From contig NZ_ADEG01000092.1 of NCBI RefSeq assembly GCF_000177075.1, forward strand, positions 1-41,641: a stretch of DNA of 41,641 bases, in the 5' to 3' direction. Numbering within the stretch: position 1 is the first letter of the stretch; the number at the start of each line of letters is the position of its first letter. The notes under the pieces were generated by a model. That model searched no databases, had not been told where the DNA came from, and saw only the letters and a program-made list of their open reading frames with translations. The DNA comes from Hoylesella buccalis ATCC 35310. Lineage in GTDB: Bacteria; Bacteroidota; Bacteroidia; Bacteroidales; Bacteroidaceae. A program made the translations under genes and the position numbers. Positions 34,557 to 41,641 of this stretch are shown one piece after another.

Positions 34557-34564
34557 TAACTTTG
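34557..34564 (+). promoter_or_regulatory. -7 element of the 5'-nucleotidase operon
   Basis: TAACTTTG matches TAnnTTTG and lies 18 bp before the ATG at 34583, favouring that start over the GTG at 34574. Confidence 0.55.
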
Positions 34565-34582
34565 CACAAATGAGTGATAAAC

Positions 34583-36364
34583 ATGAAAAGATATATTACG
34601 GGGTGCCTCATTGCACTTTGTTGCAGTACAAGCATCATGGCCAAGAACAAAACAATTGATCTACGCATCATCCAAACCAGTGATGTCCACGGTAGTTTCT
34701 TCCCTTACGACTTCATCAATCGCAGACCAAAGGCAGGTAGTCTTGCCCGAGTGACGACGTATGTTGACTCTCTGCGGGAAAAATATGGGAAGAATCTCAT
34801 TCTACTGGACAACGGTGACATATTACAAGGACAGCCAATCTGTTATTACAGCAACTATGTCAACACGCAAGGTCCCAACATCGCAGCCTCTGTTATCAAC
34901 TACATGCGGTATGACGCACAGACCATAGGCAACCATGACATCGAAACTGGGCATGCCGTATACGACAAGTGGATTCGAGAAGTGTCGTGTCCTACCCTCG
35001 GAGCCAACATTGTCAATACCCAAACTCAACAACCATACGTTCATCCATACACCATTCTTGAGCGGGATGGTATCAAGATTGCCGTCCTTGGCATGCTCAC
35101 TCCGGCCATACCCAACTGGCTTCAAGAAAAGTTATGGAGTGGACTTCGGTTTGAAAACATGGTGCAATCGGCACGCCACTGGATGAATGTATTGCAAACA
35201 ACCGAACACCCCGACATCGTCATTGGTTTGTTTCATTCGGGCAAACAGGGTGGCATTACCACCCCAACCTACGAAGAAGATGCCTCCTTGCGCGTGGCAA
35301 AAGAGGTTCCGGGCTTCGATTTGATACTCTTTGGACACGATCATACCCCTCACAGCAGCACCATTCTCAACAGCAAAGGCCAACCTGTTGTTTGTCTTAA
35401 TCCTGGTTGTAACGCCATCAACGTAACCGACAGCGAAATTAGAATAACGCTGAATGAGCAGATACGAAAAGGAAAGAAAACCCATGTCGTATTACGCAAG
35501 CAGGTCAACGGACGCGTGGTAGACATTCGAAATGAGCAGATTGACCAAAAATTCTTGGCACATTTTCAAGACGAAATTAATGCCGTCAACGCATTTGTCA
35601 ATAGGAAGATTGGCTCATTTCAACACACTATTTACAGCCGTGATTGCTATTTTGGCAGTTCAGCCTTTACTGATTTGATTCACAACCTACAGCTGACGGT
35701 TACAGGGGCCGACATCTCGTTCAACGCACCCCTTGCTTTTGATGCCCAAATCAAGGCAGGCGACGTGTTTGTAAGTGACCTTTTCAACCTCTACAAATAC
35801 GAAAACAACATCTATGTGCTCAAGATGACTGGCGAAGAGATTCGCAATTACTTAGAAATGAGCTACGATTTGTGGGTCAACACCATGATCTCTCCTGACG
35901 ACCACATTCTCCTCATCGACAACAAGACCAAGGATGACCAACAACGTTATGGCTTTAAAAACTTCACATTCAATTTTGATAGTGCTGCCGGCATCGATTA
36001 TGAAGTTGATGTCACCAAGCCAAAAGGAAACAAAGTTAACATCTTGAAAATGAGTGATGGTACGCCATTCAGCCTCAAGAAGACGTATAAGGTTGCTATG
36101 AACAGTTACAGAGGCAACGGCGGTGGTGAACTCTTGACACGTGGCGCGGGCATCTTCATGACCGAATTGAAACAACGTATTGTGTTCGAGAGTAAGCATG
36201 ATCAGCGTTATTATCTCATGCAATGGATTGAAAAATGTGGAGAAATAAATCCCAAACCCAATAACAATTGGAAGTTTGTACCCGCAGCGTGGACCATACC
36301 TGCATTGAAACGAGATAAAATGCTTATCTTTGGACAACCACAAAGAGAGGAAGATGAGAAATGA
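34583..36364 (+). CDS. Periplasmic 5'-nucleotidase / 2',3'-cyclic phosphodiesterase family
   Basis: A protein of about 593 residues. A signal peptide (MKRYITGCLIALCCSTSIMA) fixes the start at 34583. The N-terminal metallophosphatase domain has its metal ligands in TSDVHGSFFPYD, LDNGDILQG, IGNHDIE, GLFHSG and LFGHDHTPH, all in order. The C-terminal nucleotide-binding domain contains FNAPLAFDAQIKAGDVFVSD and MNSYRGNGGGELLTRGAG. Such enzymes strip phosphate from extracellular nucleotides to feed salvage. It overlaps nudC by 4 bp, and the purine permease follows, so this is a nucleotide-scavenging operon. Confidence 0.93.
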   Translation: MKRYITGCLIALCCSTSIMAKNKTIDLRIIQTSDVHGSFFPYDFINRRPKAGSLARVTTYVDSLREKYGKNLILLDNGDILQGQPICYYSNYVNTQGPNIAASVINYMRYDAQTIGNHDIETGHAVYDKWIREVSCPTLGANIVNTQTQQPYVHPYTILERDGIKIAVLGMLTPAIPNWLQEKLWSGLRFENMVQSARHWMNVLQTTEHPDIVIGLFHSGKQGGITTPTYEEDASLRVAKEVPGFDLILFGHDHTPHSSTILNSKGQPVVCLNPGCNAINVTDSEIRITLNEQIRKGKKTHVVLRKQVNGRVVDIRNEQIDQKFLAHFQDEINAVNAFVNRKIGSFQHTIYSRDCYFGSSAFTDLIHNLQLTVTGADISFNAPLAFDAQIKAGDVFVSDLFNLYKYENNIYVLKMTGEEIRNYLEMSYDLWVNTMISPDDHILLIDNKTKDDQQRYGFKNFTFNFDSAAGIDYEVDVTKPKGNKVNILKMSDGTPFSLKKTYKVAMNSYRGNGGGELLTRGAGIFMTELKQRIVFESKHDQRYYLMQWIEKCGEINPKPNNNWKFVPAAWTIPALKRDKMLIFGQPQREEDEK

Positions 36365-37140
36365 AAACCCTGTTTTTTATATTTTGTAAAACAGACCTCG
36401 TGCTCGAAAAACAAGCAAACGGTCTATATACCATACCGCTTGCCGATGAACCTCCCATACCCACTAAGCCTTGGACACACATCATGGATGTGGAAAACCA
36501 GGCAGACGGCACTCCTGTTCGGGCATTTCGAATAGATGAGCCCATCACCAACAACCCACAATATGAGATGTGTGGACTGCGCGCTTCATTCTACAAGCTG
36601 CCCCACGACTTATATTTAATGGCCGGAAAGTGCCACGAGCTGCTCTATTGGGACTTCAACACCAAGTTTTGCGGCGTATGTGGTGGCCCCATGCAGATGC
36701 ACACCGCCATTTCAAAACGCTGCACCCAATGCGGAAAAGAAGTGTGGCCACAGCTGGCTACAGCCGTCATCGTGCTGATACACCGCGGAGATGAGGTGCT
36801 TTTGGTTCATGCAAAAAACTTCAAAACCGACTTCTATGGACTGGTGGCGGGATTCGTTGAAACTGGCGAAACGCTGGAGGAAGCCGTTCATCGCGAAGTC
36901 ATGGAGGAAACGGGCATCAAGATCAAGAACGTAACCTACTTCAGTTCGCAACCATGGCCCTACCCCTCCGGCTTGATGGTGGGCTTCAATGCCGACTATG
37001 TGAGCGGTGAGGTACGGTTGCAGCGTTCAGAATTAAGCAAGGGGGATTGGTTCTCCAAAAACAATCTCCCCACCATCCCAGAGAAGCTTTCCATTGCCAG
37101 AATGCTCATAGATGCCTGGCTGGAGAAAGGCGAAGAATAA
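36361..37140 (+). CDS. nudC: NADH pyrophosphatase / NAD-cap hydrolase NudC
   Basis: A 259-residue NudC. It cleaves NAD(H) to NMN(H) and AMP and, in E. coli, removes NAD caps from RNA. The zinc ribbon has Cys104, Cys107, Cys121 and Cys124. The Nudix box starts at GFVETGETLEEAVHRE (164-179) and ends EVMEETGI. SQPWPYPSGLM directly after the box is the NudC-specific motif. The ATG overlaps the nucleotidase stop (ATGA), showing translational coupling. Confidence 0.96.
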   Translation: MKTLFFIFCKTDLVLEKQANGLYTIPLADEPPIPTKPWTHIMDVENQADGTPVRAFRIDEPITNNPQYEMCGLRASFYKLPHDLYLMAGKCHELLYWDFNTKFCGVCGGPMQMHTAISKRCTQCGKEVWPQLATAVIVLIHRGDEVLLVHAKNFKTDFYGLVAGFVETGETLEEAVHREVMEETGIKIKNVTYFSSQPWPYPSGLMVGFNADYVSGEVRLQRSELSKGDWFSKNNLPTIPEKLSIARMLIDAWLEKGEE

Positions 37141-37171
37141 CCAAACTGTAAGAATCTTCAAATTATATCTC

Positions 37172-38473
37172 ATGAAACCATTCACAAAACTTCTTGGCTT
37201 CGATACCAAGAACATGAAAATGAAAACAGAATTGATTGCCGGAGCAACCACATTCTTAACAATGAGTTATATCCTCGCCGTCAATCCTGCCATTCTCTCG
37301 AGCACGGGAATGGATAAGGGCGCGCTCTTCACGGCTACGGCTTTGTCAGCTGCTATAGCCACCTTGCTGCTGGCCTTCATGGCCAAACTGCCCTTTGCAC
37401 AGGCTCCCAGCATGGGACTGAATGCCTTTTTTGCCTACACGCTCTGTCAGGCTATGGGCTATTCATGGGAACAAGCCCTGGCCATCATGCTCATTGAGGG
37501 GCTCGTGTTTCTACTCATTACCTTTTTCAATGTACGCGAATTAATTCTCGACAGCATACCCAAAAACCTGCGGTACGCCATCTCTGCGGGCATTGGCATG
37601 TTCATTGCGTTTATCGGCCTCAAGAATGCGGGCATCATCGTGGCCAAAGAAGGCACGTTTGTGGGCTTGGGTGCCTTCACCCCCGAGTCGACATTGGGCA
37701 TCATCGCCATTCTGCTGAGTGGTATCCTGATGGCCCGCAATGTCAAAGGGTCGCTGTTCTATGGCATCGTTGCCGCAACGCTCATTGGCATACCTATGGG
37801 CGTCACCATGATACCTGATGGCTGGCTGCCGGTTTCCGCGCCACAAGACATCTCTCCCATCTTCTGTCATTTCGATTTTAATGGGTTCTTCAACATCAAG
37901 ACCCTGTTGGTGTTTTTCTCGTTGCTCATTGTCAACATCTTCGATACCATCGGCACCTTGGTCGGTTTGGCAGAGAAAACGGGCATCGTACAACCCGACG
38001 GTTCCATTCCAAGAGTGAAAGAAGCGATGATGAGCGATGCCATTGGTACCACCTGTGGCGCCATGCTCGGATCCTCCACCATCACCACCTATATTGAAAG
38101 TGCATCGGGTATTGCGGAAGGTGGCCGAAGCGGAGTGACGTCAGCATTTGTGGGTATTCTCTTCCTCCTTTCCCTTTTGGTATCGCCCATCTTTCTCCTC
38201 ATCCCTGGTGCTGCTACCAGTGGCGCATTGGTGTTGGTAGGTGTGCTGATGCTCGACTCGGTGAAAAAGCTCGATTTGAGTGATGTAAGCGAGTCATTCC
38301 CTGCCTTCATTACCATGATTACCATGGTACTTTGCTATTCCATTGCCGACGGTATCTGCCTTGGCATCTTGAGCTACGTGATTTTGAAGTTGTGTGTTGG
38401 CCGTTGGAAACAACTCAACATCACACTCGTAACGTTAGCCATTCTGTTCATCATTAACTTCGTTTTCAATTAA
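37172..38473 (+). CDS. NCS2-family purine permease
   Basis: A 433-residue transporter started at the ATG at 37172 (MKPFTKLLGF); an earlier in-frame start would lie inside nudC. It carries the AzgA-type signatures of adenine/guanine/hypoxanthine permeases: AGATTFLTMSYILAVNPAIL, APSMGLNAFFAYTLC, ISAGIGMFIAFIGLKNAGI, IVNIFDTIGTLVGLAEKTG and TITTYIESASGIAEGGR. Twelve to fourteen helices, uses the proton gradient. Next to NudC and the 5'-nucleotidase it completes a purine-salvage unit. The precise base cannot be chosen. Confidence 0.93.
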   Translation: MKPFTKLLGFDTKNMKMKTELIAGATTFLTMSYILAVNPAILSSTGMDKGALFTATALSAAIATLLLAFMAKLPFAQAPSMGLNAFFAYTLCQAMGYSWEQALAIMLIEGLVFLLITFFNVRELILDSIPKNLRYAISAGIGMFIAFIGLKNAGIIVAKEGTFVGLGAFTPESTLGIIAILLSGILMARNVKGSLFYGIVAATLIGIPMGVTMIPDGWLPVSAPQDISPIFCHFDFNGFFNIKTLLVFFSLLIVNIFDTIGTLVGLAEKTGIVQPDGSIPRVKEAMMSDAIGTTCGAMLGSSTITTYIESASGIAEGGRSGVTSAFVGILFLLSLLVSPIFLLIPGAATSGALVLVGVLMLDSVKKLDLSDVSESFPAFITMITMVLCYSIADGICLGILSYVILKLCVGRWKQLNITLVTLAILFIINFVFN

Positions 38474-38474
38474 T

Positions 38475-39458
38475 ATGAAACATATCAGTTGGGGATTCAT
38501 CGGATGCGGCGAAGTCACCGAATTGAAATCGGGGCCCGCCTTCAATGAGGTTGAAGGGTCGCATGTAGAAGCTGTGTACAGTAGGAGCAAGGAAAAAGTG
38601 CTATCGTATGCCGAGCGTCACCACATCAAGAAATGGTATACCGATGCGCAGCAGCTCATCGATGACCCCGAGGTGAACGCCATTTACATCGCTACCCCAC
38701 CCTCTAGCCATGCCACCTACGCCATCATGGCCATGAAGGCGGGCAAGCCGGTCTACATTGAGAAGCCTTTGGCTGCCAGTTATGAAGACTGTGCGCGCAT
38801 CAACAGAGTAAGCCAGCAAACGGGAGTTCCCTGCTTTGTAGCCTATTACAGAAGATACCTACCCTATTTTCAGAAGGTGAAAAGCATCCTGGACAGTGGA
38901 ACCATAGGTACGGTGACCAACGTGCAGGTGCGTTTTTCTGTTCCTCCTCGGGATCTGGACTACAGCGGCAGCCGTCATCTTCCATGGCGACTGCAACCCG
39001 ACATCGCTGGCGGTGGCTACTTTTATGACCTGGCACCCCATCAACTTGACTTGCTGCAAGAATTCTTTGGTGTGATTACCCAAGCGCATGGCTATTGTGC
39101 CAACCGCGCACACCTATACTCTGCCGAGGACACCATCAGTGCCTGTTTTCTTTTTGAGAATGGTCTTCCGGGAAGCGGGTCATGGTGCTTCGTGGGTCAT
39201 CAGAGTGCAAAGGAAGACAGCATCGACGTGGTTGGCGAGCAAGGCTCACTGTCGTTCTCGGTTTACAACTATCATCCCATTCAGTTAATCACCTCTGACG
39301 GCATCCGAAACATCACGGTTCCTAACCCATCATACGTTCAGCTACCCATCATCAAAGCGGTTACCGAAGACCTGCAAGGTATCGGTGTCTGCACCTGCAC
39401 GAGCGTCAGTGCCACGCCAGTAAATTGGGTGATGGACAGAATATTGGGTAAATTTTAA
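38475..39458 (+). CDS. Gfo/Idh/MocA family oxidoreductase
   Basis: A 327-residue NAD(P)-dependent dehydrogenase. The N-terminal Rossmann fold has GFIGCGEVTELKSGPAF (the GxGxxT/S-like loop). EKPLAASYEDC carries the catalytic Lys of the EKP motif. The C-terminal part has GGGYFYDLAPHQLDLLQEFF, giving the Asp/His pair of the active site. Family members oxidise or reduce sugars or inositols; the substrate is not clear. It starts 1 bp after the permease stop and is probably in its operon. Confidence 0.92.
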   Translation: MKHISWGFIGCGEVTELKSGPAFNEVEGSHVEAVYSRSKEKVLSYAERHHIKKWYTDAQQLIDDPEVNAIYIATPPSSHATYAIMAMKAGKPVYIEKPLAASYEDCARINRVSQQTGVPCFVAYYRRYLPYFQKVKSILDSGTIGTVTNVQVRFSVPPRDLDYSGSRHLPWRLQPDIAGGGYFYDLAPHQLDLLQEFFGVITQAHGYCANRAHLYSAEDTISACFLFENGLPGSGSWCFVGHQSAKEDSIDVVGEQGSLSFSVYNYHPIQLITSDGIRNITVPNPSYVQLPIIKAVTEDLQGIGVCTCTSVSATPVNWVMDRILGKF

Positions 39459-39474
39459 CTGCATACCTATTTTG

Positions 39475-40566
39475 ATGCTACACTACAAACGATACACACT
39501 ACTGTTGTTGGTCGTATTTTCGACCCACATGCTGGCTGATACCATCCCTGAGAGAAAAGGTTTCTTCAAGAAACTAACCCAGGGGGCGGTCAGGTTCGTA
39601 GAGAGTTTCTCGGAAGTAGACACCAATTATGTCGAACCACAGCATTACTACTACACCGTGATGCTGCAAAACACCAACACCTATGAGGGCTATCGCTTGC
39701 GCAACCACAAAGGACAATCTGTCACTTTGGCACCTCAACCGAGCATCAAGATAGGCCCTTTTGTTGGCTATAGGTGGTTTTTTCTGGGCTATACCTTCGA
39801 CCTCAAACACTACGACAAGAATAAGGATCGCCAAGAAATAGACCTGAGCCTCTATTCTTCGCGCCTCACCGTAGATTTGTTTTATCGTAAAACGGGTAAC
39901 TTATATAATATCAGAAGCCTGTATATTGATGATAAAATCGACACCAAACCTCTTGAGAAACAACCGTTCAATGGCTTCAAGTCGAGCATCAAGGGCTTCA
40001 ATCTCTACTACATTTTCAATCACCGCAAATTCTCTTACCCAGCCGCTTTCAGCCAATCTACGGTGCAACGAAGAAGTTATGGGTCGCCTATGGTGGGCAT
40101 TGGCTATACCAAGCACAAGATGAGCATCGACCTGTCTGAACTCAATCATCTGGTCAGATCGGTGTTAAAACCAGGGGAAGAGGGAAAAACGAAAGAAGAC
40201 ACACGTCTGACATTTGGTAATTATCACTACTCCGACATTTCAATTTCTGGCGGATATGCTTACAACTGGGTGTTTGCCCACAACTGGCTGTTCGCCTCGT
40301 CCCTATGCTTAGGGCTGGCGTACAAGCACAGCGTGGGTGACGTTTTGAAAGAACAAACGACCACCCATGATTACAATCTGAAAAAATTCAACGTCGATGC
40401 AGTAGGCCGGCTTGGCGTTGTGTGGAACAATACGCGCTATTATGTAGGCACAAGTACCATATTCCACGTATACAACTATCAGAAAGGTCAGTTTTCTACA
40501 AGTACCATTTTCGGTAACTTCAACATCTATGTAGGATTTAATTTTGGAAAAATAAAACAAAAATAA
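39475..40566 (+). CDS. DUF4421 family exported protein
   Basis: A 363-residue protein from the ATG at 39475, with a signal peptide (YTLLLLVVFSTHMLA core). The mature part is rich in aromatic, alternating beta-strands (YYYTVMLQNTNTYEGYRL, GYRWFFLGYTFDLKHYDK, STIFGNFNIYVGFNFGKIK) and ends in an outer-membrane-barrel-like strand. It matches the Bacteroidetes DUF4421 family by the NTYEGYRLR and FVGYRWFFLGY blocks. Function unknown; an outer-membrane beta-barrel is likely. It follows the oxidoreductase by 16 bp. Confidence 0.75.
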   Translation: MLHYKRYTLLLLVVFSTHMLADTIPERKGFFKKLTQGAVRFVESFSEVDTNYVEPQHYYYTVMLQNTNTYEGYRLRNHKGQSVTLAPQPSIKIGPFVGYRWFFLGYTFDLKHYDKNKDRQEIDLSLYSSRLTVDLFYRKTGNLYNIRSLYIDDKIDTKPLEKQPFNGFKSSIKGFNLYYIFNHRKFSYPAAFSQSTVQRRSYGSPMVGIGYTKHKMSIDLSELNHLVRSVLKPGEEGKTKEDTRLTFGNYHYSDISISGGYAYNWVFAHNWLFASSLCLGLAYKHSVGDVLKEQTTTHDYNLKKFNVDAVGRLGVVWNNTRYYVGTSTIFHVYNYQKGQFSTSTIFGNFNIYVGFNFGKIKQK

Positions 40567-40574
40567 TTTGATAT

Positions 40575-41423
40575 ATGCGACTGCTATTTTTACTATTATC
40601 CACCTTCAGCCTACAGGTCTTCGGGCAAACCCTGCAATATGAAAAAGCTGACAGTGTCAAGGTTGAACAACTTCTCGCTTCTGCCCGTCAGCAAGACAAA
40701 GGCACAAACATGGTGATATTTTTTGCTCGTCAGTTGATTGGAACGCCCTATATCGCCAAGACCTTGGAAAACAACGACCGGGAGAACCTGGTTATCAACT
40801 TGCGCGAACTTGACTGTACAACGTATGTGGAAAATGTTTTGGCACTTTTCTTATGCCACAAGAACCATCAAAAGCGTTTTCAAGACTTTTGTCAATTTCT
40901 GCGACTCGTCAGATATCGCAATGGAAAAGTAGCTTATCCCAACCGTCTTCACTACTTCTCATCCTGGATAGAAGACAACGTGCGCATGGGCTACATCCAG
41001 CATGTTGAAGAGCTTGACCCGCCTTTCTCGGCTACACAGGTGCTTGACCTGCATTACATGACAACCCATCCGCAATATTATCCGATGATGAAGGGCAAGC
41101 CGGAGGTCATCGCAGCCATTCGAGAAATGGAGATTGAGCTAAGTGGCAACGAATATCTGTACATTCCCAAGGACAGCATTCGCAATACGCCCCTCCTCAG
41201 GCGGTGCATCAAAGACGGTGACATCCTGGCCATGCTCACCAGCCGAAAAGGGCTGGATACCAGTCACGTCGGCATCGCCATCTGGCACGACGATGGCCTG
41301 CATCTGCTCAATGCCTCCTCCATTCACGGGAAAGTGGTGGAAGAACCGATGACGCTCAAGACGTACATGAGTGGGCAACGCTCACAAATTGGCATCAGGG
41401 CGGTCAGGTGTGCCGGGCTGTAA
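40575..41423 (+). CDS. DUF1460 amidase-like exported protein
   Basis: A 282-residue protein with a signal peptide (MRLLFLLLSTFSLQVFG). It has the NlpC/P60-related DUF1460 fold: LIGTPYIAKTLEN then LDCTTYVENVLAL with presumed catalytic Cys81, FSSWIEDNVRMGY and DTSHVGIAIWHDDGLHLLNAS with the presumed His. A related Bacteroides structure has been described as an N-acetylmuramoyl-alanine amidase-like enzyme, so a cell-wall peptide role is likely. The gene follows DUF4421 by 8 bp and closes the rightward run; array 4 lies 83 bp after its stop. Confidence 0.85.
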   Translation: MRLLFLLLSTFSLQVFGQTLQYEKADSVKVEQLLASARQQDKGTNMVIFFARQLIGTPYIAKTLENNDRENLVINLRELDCTTYVENVLALFLCHKNHQKRFQDFCQFLRLVRYRNGKVAYPNRLHYFSSWIEDNVRMGYIQHVEELDPPFSATQVLDLHYMTTHPQYYPMMKGKPEVIAAIREMEIELSGNEYLYIPKDSIRNTPLLRRCIKDGDILAMLTSRKGLDTSHVGIAIWHDDGLHLLNASSIHGKVVEEPMTLKTYMSGQRSQIGIRAVRCAGL

Positions 41424-41506
41424 GCACAAGGGTTGCCGGCCAATTGAACAGCTCTTTTATTCAACCTCAAAACGCTGTTATTTACAGGTTTTTCCCATTG
41501 CCGTGT

Positions 41507-41594
41507 AATCTCATTGAGTTTGACTATCAAAGTCATAGAGTTTGGCAGTTAAGGTCAATGACATTGGCAGTCAAAGTCATGGAGATTGGTTTTC
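41507..41594 (+). repeat. Array 4 of the 4 x 22-bp dyad repeat
   Basis: Units at 41507-41528, 41529-41550, 41551-41572 and 41573-41594. Unit 1 is AATCTCATTGAGTTTGAC plus four bases, unit 2 has AAAGTCATAGAGTTTGG, unit 4 AAAGTCATGGAGATTGG. The next gene to the right is outside the window. Confidence 0.85.
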
Positions 41595-41641
41595 TAAAGA
41601 AAAACAATGGAATCAATCAAGCTACAGAGTGATGACAAAAT

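Overview
The window looks like a chromosomal segment from a Bacteroidales bacterium, most likely Prevotellaceae. The evidence is AT-leaning DNA, many promoters of the Bacteroidetes type (TAnnTTTG, sometimes with TTTG about 20 nt upstream), weak Shine-Dalgarno sites, and family members typical of the group: a FeoA-FeoB fusion, DUF4421, DUF5687, a BT0820-type HAD phosphatase, a DUF1460 amidase and a secreted MORN-repeat protein. No insertion sequence, phage gene, CRISPR array or rRNA operon was seen. The species cannot be set from the sequence alone.

Layout. 1-1028: the start of a leftward surface-polysaccharide cluster, with a glycosyltransferase cut by the window edge and a wrecked flippase in front of it. 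1029-2010: a long non-coding stretch with the first repeat array and a decayed small ORF. 2011-5124: feoAB, two identical tRNA-Lys genes with a terminator, and tRNA-Ser and tRNA-Glu on the other strand. 5254-7921: cytidine deaminase, a beta-helix lipoprotein and a HAD phosphatase, all leftward. 7995-11254: a DUF3298 lipoprotein gene broken by an in-frame TAG, rsmG, an MBL hydrolase, ruvC and a small exported protein, all rightward. 11305-15722: a membrane protein, glgB and a MORN protein, leftward. 15829-19899: kdsB facing tilS, an RlmI-like methyltransferase and a 3'-5' exonuclease. 20003-24719: ftsK, a LolA-like protein and DUF5687, rightward. 24747-30228: sdaA, mgtC, rny, zapA with its coiled-coil partner, and an unknown conserved protein. 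30529-41423: rfbA and a tyrosine autokinase for exopolysaccharide, then a HAD phosphatase, a 5'-nucleotidase, NudC, a purine permease, an oxidoreductase, DUF4421 and DUF1460.

Most genes are housekeeping: tRNA maturation (tilS), rRNA methylation (rsmG, RlmI-like), recombination and chromosome segregation (ruvC, ftsK), division (zapA), RNA decay (rny), LPS Kdo activation (kdsB), glycogen branching (glgB), iron uptake (feoAB), and nucleotide, purine and NAD salvage (cdd, 5'-nucleotidase, NCS2 permease, nudC).

The most unusual signal is non-coding. Four arrays lie at 1479-1566, 16605-16692, 26803-26890 and 41507-41594. Each has exactly four degenerate 22-bp units (88 bp), each unit is a dyad (core AAASTCANNGASTTTGR), all read in the same direction, and all lie between genes, mostly where transcription units end. 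They recur every 10-15 kb. Two helical turns per unit suggest a binding platform for a dimeric protein, but this is inference. A cluster of three strong hairpins directly follows the third array.
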